Of a stretch of DNA of 64,000 nt, positions 34,484 to 43,291 are shown piece by piece. The stretch is from Caldithrix sp. GTDB taxonomy: Bacteria > Zhuqueibacterota > Zhuqueibacteria > Thermofontimicrobiales > Sulfurfontimicrobiaceae. The notes below the pieces were generated by a model. That model saw nothing but the letters and a program-made list of their open reading frames with translations, was not told the DNA's origin and made no database searches. Numbering within the stretch: position 1 is the stretch's first letter; every line of letters begins with the position of its first letter. The position numbers and the translations under genes were made by a program. Where the stretch lies: positions 46,561 to 110,560 of the forward strand of contig DYKB01000014.1 in assembly GCA_020722815.1 (NCBI GenBank). The letters are read 5' to 3'.

Positions 34484-34565
34484 GTCATTCTGAACAAAGG
34501 GAAGCGGGGTGAAGAATCTATATTTTTTAACAACTTATGAGATTTTTCACTTCGCTCGGAATGAC
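34484..34565. repeat. Palindrome with GTCATTCTGAAC / CTCGGAATGAC arms
   Basis: The left arm GTCATTCTGAACAAAGGGAA with GTGAAGAATCT and the right arm GAGATTTTTCACTTC with GCTCGGAATGAC are imperfect inverted copies around an AT-rich loop. This sequence is a common intergenic palindrome type in diverse bacterial genomes. The rest of the 34316-34630 gap shows nothing else. Confidence 0.7.
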
Positions 34566-34630
34566 AGGTACTATTTTGATAAAGTGAATTCTTAAATATT
34601 TTAAAAAAGGATGATCGGAAAAAACAAATA

Positions 34631-35569
34631 TCAGACACGTTCCTGAAAATGACTAACGACCACACTCAACGCAATTGAAAGCAGCTTCGCACGGGCGTTG
34701 TCAGAACGGGACGGGATTAAAACCGGCACTTGCGCCCCAAGACAGGTGTGCGCGAGGGGCAAATTGGCGAAATATGTCGTTCCTTTGGCCATCATATTGG
34801 CGGATTCAATATTGGGACAGAGTAAAATATCCGCCAGGCCGGCAACGGGTGAATCAATTCCCTTTTCCTGCGCTGCACGTTGAGAAATGGCGTTATCGAG
34901 CGCCAGCGGTCCATCGACCACGCAACCCGTGATTTGGCCGCGCCGGTTCATTTGCGTTAAAATGGCCGCATCCAGCGTAGATGGCAGATCGGGATTGACC
35001 ACCTCAACGGCGGAGAGAACCGCAACCTTTGGCAGGGAGTTTCCCAGCGCATGGGCGACAACGACTGCATTTTCAATCAGTTGCGCTTTTTGCTTCAAAT
35101 CCGGCGCGAGGTTGATACCCCCATCGGTAATCATAATTAACTGGTTATCCGGACGGACTGGAAATTCAAACATAAAAACATCGCTCATTAATTGCTGGGT
35201 CCGTAATCCTTTTTCTTTATCCAGAACAGCTTTTAAGAGTGTGGCGGTTTTTATTTTGCCTTTCATTAAAATTCCGGCATGTTTTTCACGAATCAGCTCG
35301 ATCGCCCGGTAAGCCGTTTCAGTTTCATTCGTGGTGGAAATGATTTCAAATTTATTGTTGGCACTGCCAGGGAGCGATTCCAGGGTTGATCGAATCTCTC
35401 GCTCATCCCCAACCAGAATACCATTTGCCAGACCAAGCTGTTGTGCTTCTGTAAGCGCAGCCAGGGCTTCGGGATCGTTCCCGGCTGCCAGTGCAACCTG
35501 GACGGGTTTGCCCCGTTCACGACTGATCTTTTGGGCTTCCGCTAAAAGTTGTTCAAAATTTTTAATCAT
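34631..35569 (-). CDS. ptb: Phosphate butyryl/acetyltransferase family enzyme
   Basis: The 312-residue protein belongs to the PTA/PTB family, which interconverts acyl-CoA and acyl phosphate. The conserved core is visible as HAGILMKGKIKTATLLKAVL and LMSDVFMFEFP, followed by MITDGGINLAPDLKQKAQLIENA. The C-terminal LLCPNIESANMMAKGTTYFA and GAQVPVLIPSRSDNARAKL are typical. Butyryl or branched acyl rather than acetyl substrates are suggested by the length and the neighbour. I choose the ATG at 35569, with GGAG eight bases upstream, 2 nt after the iorB stop. The ATG at 35581 would overlap iorB. Confidence 0.9.
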   Translation of the reverse strand: MIKNFEQLLAEAQKISRERGKPVQVALAAGNDPEALAALTEAQQLGLANGILVGDEREIRSTLESLPGSANNKFEIISTTNETETAYRAIELIREKHAGILMKGKIKTATLLKAVLDKEKGLRTQQLMSDVFMFEFPVRPDNQLIMITDGGINLAPDLKQKAQLIENAVVVAHALGNSLPKVAVLSAVEVVNPDLPSTLDAAILTQMNRRGQITGCVVDGPLALDNAISQRAAQEKGIDSPVAGLADILLCPNIESANMMAKGTTYFANLPLAHTCLGAQVPVLIPSRSDNARAKLLSIALSVVVSHFQERV

Positions 35570-35571
35570 TT

Positions 35572-36165
35572 TTAGCTCCATTTAATTGATTTTCCCTGCA
35601 AAAAAGCATCACGATTCGCTATAAAATATTTTTCAGCGAGTCGTTCTTTTATACTGGCGAACCAGAGTTCGTCATCAAAATTCAGGAATTGAGCTACTGC
35701 ACCTAATAAAATGACATTTAAGAAACGTTGATTGCCAGCCTTTTCAGCTAGTTGGGCGCCATCGATTTCAAAATAGCGAAATCCTTTTTGTGTAATCCGA
35801 TTTTCAATATCCTCTGGATATGGAATATCGGTTGAAAAAACAGTGGTGGGGATTATTTTTTGATTATTGACAAGAATTTTCGCTTCCGGCGCCAGAAATT
35901 CAAAATAGCGCAGGGATTCTAACCGCTCAAAAGCCAATAAAAATTTTGCTGTACCTTTTGAAATCAGCGGGGAGTGAACCTGGGCGCCAAATCGTACATG
36001 GCTGACGACACTCCCGCCGCGTTGCGCCATGCCATGAACTTCACTTTTTTTAACATCGAGATTCGCTTTCAAGGCCGTCATTGCCAGAATGTCGCTGGCC
36101 ACCAGCACTCCCTGGCCGCCGACACCGGCTAAAATGACATTGGTTACTGAATTTTGGGATTCCAT
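35572..36165 (-). CDS. iorB: Indolepyruvate ferredoxin oxidoreductase subunit beta
   Basis: This 197-residue protein is the gamma-type domain of 2-oxoacid:ferredoxin oxidoreductases, with the N-terminal NVILAGVGGQGVLVASDIL glycine-rich loop and SEVHGMAQRGGSVVSHVRFG. In the indolepyruvate enzyme it pairs with the thiamine-diphosphate subunit IorA to oxidise aryl 2-oxoacids to acyl-CoA. No iorA is in this window. The start is the ATG at 36165 with a GGGAGG site; a longer frame to 36201 exists. It is followed directly by ptb, so oxidative decarboxylation and formation of acyl phosphate are probably co-regulated. Confidence 0.9.
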   Translation of the reverse strand: MESQNSVTNVILAGVGGQGVLVASDILAMTALKANLDVKKSEVHGMAQRGGSVVSHVRFGAQVHSPLISKGTAKFLLAFERLESLRYFEFLAPEAKILVNNQKIIPTTVFSTDIPYPEDIENRITQKGFRYFEIDGAQLAEKAGNQRFLNVILLGAVAQFLNFDDELWFASIKERLAEKYFIANRDAFLQGKSIKWS

Positions 36166-36265
36166 CTGTCCTCCCGAGTTTAAATTCAATTTTGAACTCA
36201 TCCCCTTGGCTGTTTTTGCTTAATATAAAAAAACGAAACAATCTCTTTAAAAACAAAAAGTTAAT

Positions 36266-36297
36266 CCCCCTCTCTTCTCAAGAGAGAGGGTAGGGGG
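36266..36297. repeat. Palindrome CCCTCTCTT / AAGAGAGAGGG between tkt and iorB
   Basis: CCCCCTCTCTTCTC and AAGAGAGAGGGTAGGGGG can fold into a hairpin of about 11 bp with a short loop just downstream of the transketolase stop on the minus strand. A T run occurs only further on, so a terminator role is uncertain. It resembles a half of the palindrome at 21585-21662. Confidence 0.45.
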
Positions 36298-36312
36298 TGA
36301 GCTATATTTTTA

Positions 36313-38316
36313 TTATTTCAACCATTCAATTACTTTTGCAGCGACTTGTGCACCCGTAAAACCAAATTTTTCTGCCAGAATTTGATACGGTGCGGAACTG
36401 CCAAATCGATCCAGGCCAATAACTAATCCATCTTTCCCGACAATATTTGCCCAGATGATGGAAACGCCAGCCTCGACTGCCACCAATTTTGCACCAGTCG
36501 GCGGAATAATTGAATTTTGATATTCGATTGGCTGTTTTTTAAATAAGGTGAGCGATGGCATTGAAACAATACGGACTGCATACCCTTTTTCTTTGAGAAG
36601 TTTTCCGGCATCGATGACGACGCCTAATTCCGATCCACTGCCAATCAGGACGATTTGGGGATTTTTGACATCTTCGATGACAAAACAGCCACGCGCCATG
36701 TCTTCCGATTTAAAAGTGTCTTTTTTATGAACCACCGGGACCTTCTGCCGGGTGAGACAAAGGGCTGTCGGGCCGTTTCGATGTTTTAAGGCAAAAATCC
36801 AGGCCGCAGCGGTTTCCAGATTATCGGCGGGACGGAAAACAGTCAGGTTTGGAATGACCTGAAGTGCAGCGAGATGTTCGACCGGTTGGTGCGTCGGGCC
36901 GTCTTCTCCCACAAAAATGCTGTCATGGGTGAAGATATAAACAACTTGCAGCCCCATTAAAGCAGCCAATCGAACAGTCGGCCGCATATAATCTGAAAAA
37001 ACCATGAAGGTGCCACCATAGGGAATAATTCCACCATACAGCGCCAGTCCATTGAGGATGGCTCCCATGGCATGTTCCCGAACACCAAAATGGAAATTAC
37101 GACCCAGAAAGTTATCATGATTAATATCCGTCGCATTTTTGATGTGCGTATTATTGGAAGGGGCCAGATCGGCCGAACCGCCGCAGAGGGAGGGAACCAG
37201 TTCCGCAATTTTCTGAAGCGCCTTGCCGGAAAGCGCACGAGTTGCGGCCGCATCGGTTCCAACCGCATTCATGATGGCCTCTTCAAATCCGGCTGGAAGG
37301 GCTTTATCCTGCATTTTTTGCCAGCGATCAAATTTTTCGGGATTTTCCTGCTGCCATTTTTGAAATTTTGCCGTCCAGGTGTTATAACTGGCCTTTTTTG
37401 ATTCAATCAGTAGCGATAAATAATTTTTCACTTTTTCCGGGATATAAAATTTCTCTTCGGGCCAGCCAATTTTTTGCTTAAATCGTGCAATTTCTTCATC
37501 CCCAAGCGGGGCGCCATGGGCTTCATGGCTTCCCTCCATCGTCGGACTCCCTTTGGCGATTTCGGTGCGTGCCAAAATTAAAGTCGGCTTTTGAGTTTCA
37601 GCGATTCCTGCCTGAATCGCTTTGGCAATGGCCTCATGATCATGCCCATCAATGGCGATGGTTTGCCAGCCGTAGGCCGCAAAACGCTTCGCCACATCTT
37701 CGGTAAAAGCCAGTGTCGTGTTACCTTCGATTGAGATGTGGTTGTTATCGTAAAGATAAATAATATTCCCCAGCTTTAAATGTCCTGCCAAAGAAGCTGC
37801 TTCTGACGCAACACCCTCCATTAGATCACCATCACTGACAATGGCGAATATATGATGATTGAGTATTTCATTCCCAGGCGAATTGAATCGGGCTTGCATC
37901 ATCTTTTGGGCAATCGCCATACCCACGCCATTGGAAAATCCCTGTCCTAGCGGGCCGGTTGATGTTTCGACGCCGGGTGTCAGACCATACTCTGGATGAC
38001 CAGGGGTTTTGCTTTCCCACTGACGGAAATTTTTTAATTCTTCCAAAGGCAGATCATAACCAAAAAGATGCAAGAGCGAATATAGTAACATGGATCCATG
38101 TCCGGCAGATAAAAGAAAACGATCCCGATTTGGCCAGGCCGGTTGAGTTGGATTAAAATTTAAAAATTGACTCCAGAGCACAAAAGCGACATCGGCCATG
38201 CCCATGGGCATTCCCGGATGACCCGATTTTGCTTTTTGTACGCCTTCAATCGCCAGCATTTTAATTGTATTCACACATAATTGAGCCAGTTCGCGATCAG
38301 GTTGAAGCGCCTTCAT
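36313..38316 (-). CDS. tkt: Transketolase
   Basis: The 667-residue thiamine-diphosphate enzyme transfers two-carbon units between sugar phosphates in the pentose phosphate pathway. N-terminal [20 protein letters not shown] and [17 protein letters not shown], with the cofactor motif [20 protein letters not shown] in the form SDGDLMEG, mark the first domain. The central domain includes [20 protein letters not shown] with the catalytic Glu region FGVREHAMG. The C-terminal domain ends near 667, the normal length. It lies 52 nt downstream of glk on the same strand, probably one unit from the glk promoter. Confidence 0.98.
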   Translation of the reverse strand: MKALQPDRELAQLCVNTIKMLAIEGVQKAKSGHPGMPMGMADVAFVLWSQFLNFNPTQPAWPNRDRFLLSAGHGSMLLYSLLHLFGYDLPLEELKNFRQWESKTPGHPEYGLTPGVETSTGPLGQGFSNGVGMAIAQKMMQARFNSPGNEILNHHIFAIVSDGDLMEGVASEAASLAGHLKLGNIIYLYDNNHISIEGNTTLAFTEDVAKRFAAYGWQTIAIDGHDHEAIAKAIQAGIAETQKPTLILARTEIAKGSPTMEGSHEAHGAPLGDEEIARFKQKIGWPEEKFYIPEKVKNYLSLLIESKKASYNTWTAKFQKWQQENPEKFDRWQKMQDKALPAGFEEAIMNAVGTDAAATRALSGKALQKIAELVPSLCGGSADLAPSNNTHIKNATDINHDNFLGRNFHFGVREHAMGAILNGLALYGGIIPYGGTFMVFSDYMRPTVRLAALMGLQVVYIFTHDSIFVGEDGPTHQPVEHLAALQVIPNLTVFRPADNLETAAAWIFALKHRNGPTALCLTRQKVPVVHKKDTFKSEDMARGCFVIEDVKNPQIVLIGSGSELGVVIDAGKLLKEKGYAVRIVSMPSLTLFKKQPIEYQNSIIPPTGAKLVAVEAGVSIIWANIVGKDGLVIGLDRFGSSAPYQILAEKFGFTGAQVAAKVIEWLK

Positions 38317-38368
38317 TCTCGGTTTTCTCCTTCATATTAATATTTTGGGTGATATTTTATTTTCAAAT

Positions 38369-39349
38369 TTAGAAAAATAATTGCGTATAATGGGCAGCCC
38401 CAATGAGGGCCGCATCCTGATTTAAGATTATTTTAACTGGAAAATTTTTTAAAACATTCACAAAACGGCCTTTATTTAAAAAAGAATCCATGAAAAAATT
38501 TTCTTTAAACTTTTGTAAAATTTTGGGTGCAATGCCGCCGCCAATAAAAACACCGCGTGTGGACATCACTTTTAATGCCAGATTGCCAGCTTCAGCGCCG
38601 TACGCACTGATAAAGATATTCAAAGTTTCCTCACAAATCGGATTGGTGCCAGCCATCCCCAATTCGGTAATCACCGCATTGGGATCTTCATTTTGAAATC
38701 GAGCCGAAAGGGAGGCTGGCTCCTGATAATTGCGATATTTTTTGACAAATTCGTAAATATTGGAAATCCCCATACCGGAGACGACCCGTTCATAACTCAC
38801 ATGTCCCAATTTATTCCCCAAAAATTTGAGTAATTCCATCTCCACCTCATTTCGGGGCGCAAAATCCACATGCCCTCCTTCTGAAGCTATCGCCTGATAA
38901 TGGCCTTTGTTCCACACCAGAAATGCTTCACCTAATCCTGTGCCGGCAGCCAGAACAGCAATGTTTCCGTTTTCTATCGGATTGCCTGGATTAAGTGTTT
39001 CCAGGTCTTTATCTTTCAATAATAAAATTCCATACGACATACTTTCGAGGTCATTTAACAGCTTTACCTGTTTTGTATTCAAAATTTCTTTAAGTCTCGA
39101 TTCCTCAATTTGCCAACCCAGATTTGAAATACTGGCCACTCCATTTAAAATTGGACCGGCGACACCAAAACTGGCTTTGTTGATGGATAGTTTTTGATGT
39201 TGTGATAAAAAATCTTTGAGTAAATCATAAAAATTTTGATAATTTCGACTTGAAAGACTTTGTTTAATGAGGGGAGTATCGAATCCGGCATCCTCTTCAA
39301 ATACAGCCAGAATCGCTTTGGTTCCACCTAAATCGCCAGCCAGTATCAT
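38369..39349 (-). CDS. glk: Glucokinase (ROK-unrelated Glk family)
   Basis: The 326-residue protein is of the bacterial Glk family that phosphorylates glucose with ATP. The N-terminal phosphate-1 motif is LAGDLGGTKAILAVF. VLAAGTGLGEAFLV and ASEGGHVDFAPRNEVE (the EGGHVDFAP glucose-binding signature) are intact, and the C-terminal GVFIGGGIAPKIL completes the ATP site. It lacks the zinc Cys cluster of ROK glucokinases. It leads a pair with tkt and has a promoter at 39436-39464. The ATG follows AGAAAGG. Confidence 0.95.
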   Translation of the reverse strand: MILAGDLGGTKAILAVFEEDAGFDTPLIKQSLSSRNYQNFYDLLKDFLSQHQKLSINKASFGVAGPILNGVASISNLGWQIEESRLKEILNTKQVKLLNDLESMSYGILLLKDKDLETLNPGNPIENGNIAVLAAGTGLGEAFLVWNKGHYQAIASEGGHVDFAPRNEVEMELLKFLGNKLGHVSYERVVSGMGISNIYEFVKKYRNYQEPASLSARFQNEDPNAVITELGMAGTNPICEETLNIFISAYGAEAGNLALKVMSTRGVFIGGGIAPKILQKFKENFFMDSFLNKGRFVNVLKNFPVKIILNQDAALIGAAHYTQLFF

Positions 39350-39435
39350 TTTTTACCTTTCTGAAAGAATCGAATCTAAAATTGGATATATGAAAAGATT
39401 GTTATTGAAAACATTGCTTTTGCTGATCACCCATT

Positions 39436-39464
39436 AAATTAAAAAAAATATTGGACAAAATCAA
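39436..39464 (-). promoter_or_regulatory. Predicted promoter of glk-tkt
   Basis: On the minus strand TTGATT (39459-39464) and TAATTT (39436-39441) are 17 nt apart, about 90 nt before the glk ATG. It is back to back with the M16 promoter that begins at 39486. Confidence 0.5.
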
Positions 39465-39485
39465 TTGTTTTATGTCGTCCTGTCC

Positions 39486-39514
39486 TTGAAATTGCTCCAA
39501 AAATTTGCTATCTT
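39486..39514 (+). promoter_or_regulatory. Predicted promoter of the M16 peptidase pair
   Basis: TTGAAA (39486-39491) and TATCTT (39509-39514) are 17 nt apart. The leader to the ATG at 39626 is about 105 nt and ends with an AAAGGAGGAG ribosome site. Confidence 0.5.
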
Positions 39515-39625
39515 TTATCACCTGTCGAAAAAATATTGTAGTCGAATCTAAATTACAGGCTTTTTCTTAATGATATAATTCAACAGAACCATTCAATTGG
39601 ACCTAAAGGAGGAGAAAAAAACCAG

Positions 39626-40969
39626 ATGCGTTCTTTTATCTTAATCTGTATTTTTATGATGCTCATTTTTTCACTGTCATCTGGTCAGCCAGTGGGAGAA
39701 AATTTTTTTCCGTATCAAACATACCAAAAAGTACTTTCAAATGGATTGAAAGTCATCGTTATCCCGATGCAAAATCCAGGACTGGTGGCCTATTACAGCA
39801 TCGTGCGTACCGGCAGTCGGGATGAGTATGCGCCCGGACACTCTGGTTTTGCTCATTTTTTTGAACACATGATGTTTCGCGGCACGAAAAAGTATCCGGG
39901 GCCGGTTTATGATCGGATAATGACCGAAATGGGGGCGAATGCCAACGCTTTTACATCAAGTGATCTCACCTGTTTCCATATTGTGCATGCGAAAGACCAT
40001 CTGGATCAGGTGATGGAGTTAGAATCAGATCGGTTTCAAAATCTGGATTATGAAGTCGCCGATTTTAAGACCGAAGCCGGCGCGGTGCTGGGCGAATATT
40101 TGAAGGGTTTGTCGAGTCCGTGGTCACTTTTAAGAGAAAAATTGATGGAAACGGCGTTCACGACTCACACCTATCGGCATACGACCATCGGTTTTCGGCA
40201 GGATGTGGAAGCCATGCCCACGATGTACGATTATAGCCGTTCTTTTTTTAAAAGCTATTATCGGCCGGAAAATGTCATTCTGTTATTAGTTGGTGATTTA
40301 AATCCCGATGAAACCTTTACAAAGGTTCAGCAATACTATGGCAATTGGCAACCTGGTTATGTGCCACCCGCCATCCAGCCGGAACCTGCGCAAACTGCCG
40401 AGCGAAGTGCTGAATTAACATTTTCGGGGAAGACTTTGCCTATCATGACTATTGCATATAAAGCGCCGGCATTTAATCCAATGGATAAAGCGGTAGCTGC
40501 TTCGTATTTGTTGGGCGCGCTACTTTTTGGTGAAAATAGTGAAATTTATAAAAAATTGGTCATTCGTGAGCAATCGGTACAGTTTATTCAGGCCAATTTT
40601 TTCGCGAATCGCGATCCCGGGCTATTTCAGATCAGTATGATGATTAAAAATGAAAATGATATTCCGCTGATTAAAGGTGAAATAGATCGAACAATTCAAC
40701 AGGCGCAAACTGAACCCATTGCGCTGGAAAAGTTGAAAAATCAGCAACGCCGGATTCGCTATGCTTTTCTGATGGAACTGGATACAGCGCAGAAAACTGC
40801 CAGCCGGCTGGTTTCTTTTCTGGCATTAACAGGTGAGTTAGAATCGGTAGATGAGTTTTTTGCTACCTGCGATGCCGTTACTCCTGAAGACCTGCAAGCC
40901 GCTGCGCAGAAATTTTTAGTGCCGGAAAAACGGACGGTGATTTCCTTGAAAGGAGGGAATAACTTATGA
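39626..40969 (+). CDS. Secreted M16-family zinc peptidase (active partner)
   Basis: The 447-residue protein has a signal peptide (about residues 1-20) and the inverted zinc motif HFFEH (H77, E80, H81) with the distal ligand Glu157 at the expected 76-residue spacing. It is therefore a probable active pitrilysin/M16B peptidase in the periplasm or outside the cell. RVLSNGL-like KVLSNGLKVIVIP and the second half with GALLFGENSEIYKKLV fit the two-domain half-molecule. Its stop overlaps the start of the next gene (ATGA), which encodes the inactive half, as in MPP/YmxG-type pairs. Confidence 0.93.
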   Translation: MRSFILICIFMMLIFSLSSGQPVGENFFPYQTYQKVLSNGLKVIVIPMQNPGLVAYYSIVRTGSRDEYAPGHSGFAHFFEHMMFRGTKKYPGPVYDRIMTEMGANANAFTSSDLTCFHIVHAKDHLDQVMELESDRFQNLDYEVADFKTEAGAVLGEYLKGLSSPWSLLREKLMETAFTTHTYRHTTIGFRQDVEAMPTMYDYSRSFFKSYYRPENVILLLVGDLNPDETFTKVQQYYGNWQPGYVPPAIQPEPAQTAERSAELTFSGKTLPIMTIAYKAPAFNPMDKAVAASYLLGALLFGENSEIYKKLVIREQSVQFIQANFFANRDPGLFQISMMIKNENDIPLIKGEIDRTIQQAQTEPIALEKLKNQQRRIRYAFLMELDTAQKTASRLVSFLALTGELESVDEFFATCDAVTPEDLQAAAQKFLVPEKRTVISLKGGNNL

Positions 40970-42477
40970 AAAATTTTATTGTGCTGGGAATGATATGGTG
41001 CATTTGCTTGGTGGGTGTTAATTGCCAGATTAAACCAGGCGTCAAAGTTGTTCAGCTACCCATTCCGGAAGACCCGACCATCTCTTTTCGAATCTGGTTC
41101 AAGGTTGGCGCACAGAATGATCCAGCCGGAAAAGCTGGCCTGGCGAATCTCACCGCCAGAATGTTAACCGAAGCTTCAACGAATGTGAATAGCTACGAAG
41201 TCGTCCTGGATAAGCTTTACCCGATGGCGGCATCAATCGGTTCGCAGGTAGATAAAGAGATGACCATCATTCTTGGTCGAATCCATCGGGATAATCTGAA
41301 AGAATATTATCAACTTTTATATGATGCGATTTTCGAACCCGCTTTTAAAGTGGAAGATTTAAATCGATTGAAAAGCGAAATTTTAAATAATTTAAAAAGA
41401 AGTTTGCGGTATTCCAATGATGAAGAACTGGGGAAAGAAGCGCTTTATCAGTTTATTTTTCAAAAATCCAATTATGAAGCCCCTGTTATGGGACTGATTG
41501 AAAGTGTGGAATCCATTACCGTTGAAGATATTCAGGCCTTTTATAAAAAATATTATACGAAGGACAACGTTATCATTGGAATTGGGGGTGGCTATCCGCT
41601 GGAACTGGTTGGCGAGATGAAAGACGATTTTGAAAAACTACCGGCTGGCGCGCCTGTCGCACCGGATTTACCGGTGGTTGAGCCAATTCAGGGGCTGCAG
41701 GTGTTGCTCGTGGAAAAAGAGACTGAATCAACTGCCATCAGCATGGGCTTTCCGATTAATGTCCTGCGCGGGAGTCGGGATTATTATGCGCTCTGGCTGG
41801 CGAATTCCTGGTTTGGCGAACATCGCAATTCGTCCAGTCATCTGTATCAGGTGATTCGCGAAGATCGGGGATTGAATTATGGGGATTATTCCTATATCGA
41901 GCATTTTCCCCAGGGTGGATATCGTCAATTCCCGCCACCAAATGTAGCCCGACGACAACAGCTCTTTGAAATCTGGATTCGCCCGGTTCAAAATCAGGTG
42001 CGTCATTTTACGCTGCGGGCTGCTATTCGTGAACTTCAGCATCTGGTGGAAAAAGGATTGACTACCGATCAGTTTGAACTTACCAAAAAATTCCTGAAAA
42101 ATTATTGGCTAAATTATGCCCCGACCACCGATTATCGGTTGGGTTATTATCTGGATGATATTTTTTATGGCGTGGCGACGCATCATCTGGAACAATTTCA
42201 AGCAGAAATTGAAAGTTTAACTTTGGAAGAGGTGAATCAGGCCATCAAACGACATCTTCAATTCCAGAACCTGAAGATTGCGCTGGTGACAAAAGCGGTG
42301 GCTGGTTTTAAAGATGATTTAGTACAAAATAGAATCAGTCCCATTGAATATCGCTCCCCCAAACCTGATGCGGTTATTAAAGAAGATAAAATAATTTCAA
42401 CCTATAAATTAAAAATATCTCCTGAAAATGTGCATATCAGAAATGTAGAAGAGATGTTTAACAAAAAGTTCGAATAG
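40966..42477 (+). CDS. Secreted M16-family partner lacking the zinc motif
   Basis: The 503-residue protein has a signal peptide and the M16 fold, but at the place of HxxEH it reads AGLANLTARMLTEAS, so zinc and catalysis are lost. The second-half R/Y motif region with VIREDRGLNYGDYSYIE is present and probably helps bind substrate. Together with the upstream active half, it should form a heterodimer closing around peptide substrates. Translation is coupled by the 4-nt overlap, consistent with equimolar production. Most likely a chaperone-like or substrate-binding partner. Confidence 0.92.
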   Translation: MKNFIVLGMIWCICLVGVNCQIKPGVKVVQLPIPEDPTISFRIWFKVGAQNDPAGKAGLANLTARMLTEASTNVNSYEVVLDKLYPMAASIGSQVDKEMTIILGRIHRDNLKEYYQLLYDAIFEPAFKVEDLNRLKSEILNNLKRSLRYSNDEELGKEALYQFIFQKSNYEAPVMGLIESVESITVEDIQAFYKKYYTKDNVIIGIGGGYPLELVGEMKDDFEKLPAGAPVAPDLPVVEPIQGLQVLLVEKETESTAISMGFPINVLRGSRDYYALWLANSWFGEHRNSSSHLYQVIREDRGLNYGDYSYIEHFPQGGYRQFPPPNVARRQQLFEIWIRPVQNQVRHFTLRAAIRELQHLVEKGLTTDQFELTKKFLKNYWLNYAPTTDYRLGYYLDDIFYGVATHHLEQFQAEIESLTLEEVNQAIKRHLQFQNLKIALVTKAVAGFKDDLVQNRISPIEYRSPKPDAVIKEDKIISTYKLKISPENVHIRNVEEMFNKKFE

Positions 42478-42535
42478 ATTTAATGTTTTTTGTCTATCAT
42501 CGGCGCCATTGCGCAAAAATAATAATAAATTCAGT

Positions 42536-42638
42536 TCCCGTCGTAAAAAGGTGAAATTATCTCCTTGATATTTGCCTGAATTATGCTTAAATTACTTACG
42601 AATATTAACTAATTGCTAAAATTTAATTTACGACGGGA
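42536..42638. repeat. Perfect 12-bp inverted repeat bracketing the mntP promoter
   Basis: TCCCGTCGTAAA (42536-42547) and TTTACGACGGGA (42627-42638) are perfect inverted copies separated by 79 nt. The predicted mntP promoter lies between them and the right arm ends 13 nt before the mntP ATG. They could be distant operator halves, or the ends of a decayed small element. Confidence 0.6.
42565..42593 (+). promoter_or_regulatory. Predicted promoter of mntP
   Basis: TTGATA (42565-42570) and TAAATT (42588-42593) are 17 nt apart, giving a short leader of about 50 nt. No yybP-ykoY manganese riboswitch consensus could be seen in that leader. Confidence 0.5.
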
Positions 42639-42650
42639 TCTGATCTGGAG

Positions 42651-43217
42651 ATGGAATTATTAACTCTCTTCTTATTGGCGTGTGGTCTGGCAATGGATGC
42701 TTTTGCTGTTTCGATAACAAGTGGATTATCGATTAACCAGTTGAAATTTGAACATGCATTTAAAATTGCTTTTGCTTTTGGGCTTTTTCAGGCAATCATG
42801 CCTGTCATCGGATGGCTGATCGGGCTTGGTTTACGGGATTGGCTGATGGCTATCGATCACTGGATTGCATTTGGAACCTTAAGTTTTATTGGTGGCCGGA
42901 TGATCTATGAAGCAACCCGGGGTGGTTGTACGATTAAAGTCATTGATGCCCTGGATTTAAAAGTTCTCTTCTTTTTATCGGTGGCGACCAGTATCGACGC
43001 TTTGATTGTTGGCGTTGGCTTTGCTTTTTTACAAATTCTAATTACCTGTTCGGTCATCATCATCGGATTGATTACTTTTGTCATTTCATTTCTGGGCGTT
43101 TTTCTGGGCCATCGGTTTGGCTGCCTATTTAAAGATAAAGCTGAAATCGTTGGTGGACTGGTTCTCATTGTTATTGGTACTAAAATTTTAATTGAACATT
43201 TAATGGGAATGGCCTGA
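42651..43217 (+). CDS. mntP: Manganese efflux pump MntP
   Basis: The 188-residue protein has six hydrophobic helices in two homologous halves, each starting with the acidic metal motif of the family: AMDAFAVSITSGL near residue 17 and SIDALIVGVGFAF near residue 113. GGRMIYEA and GHRFG are also conserved. It exports Mn2+ from the cytoplasm. It is preceded by a promoter placed between 12-bp inverted repeats. It is separate from the cytochrome gene 75 nt downstream, which has its own strong ribosome site. Confidence 0.92.
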   Translation: MELLTLFLLACGLAMDAFAVSITSGLSINQLKFEHAFKIAFAFGLFQAIMPVIGWLIGLGLRDWLMAIDHWIAFGTLSFIGGRMIYEATRGGCTIKVIDALDLKVLFFLSVATSIDALIVGVGFAFLQILITCSVIIIGLITFVISFLGVFLGHRFGCLFKDKAEIVGGLVLIVIGTKILIEHLMGMA

Positions 43218-43291
43218 CAATCTGATATCTGCTTTTGTATTACGATATTTTAACTATTTACCTTAATATAAATAATTTATTAGGAGGAAAA

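Noticed and set aside
37072..37401. Plus-strand ORF opposite transketolase
   Set aside because: Shadow of the conserved tkt reading frame, no start signals.
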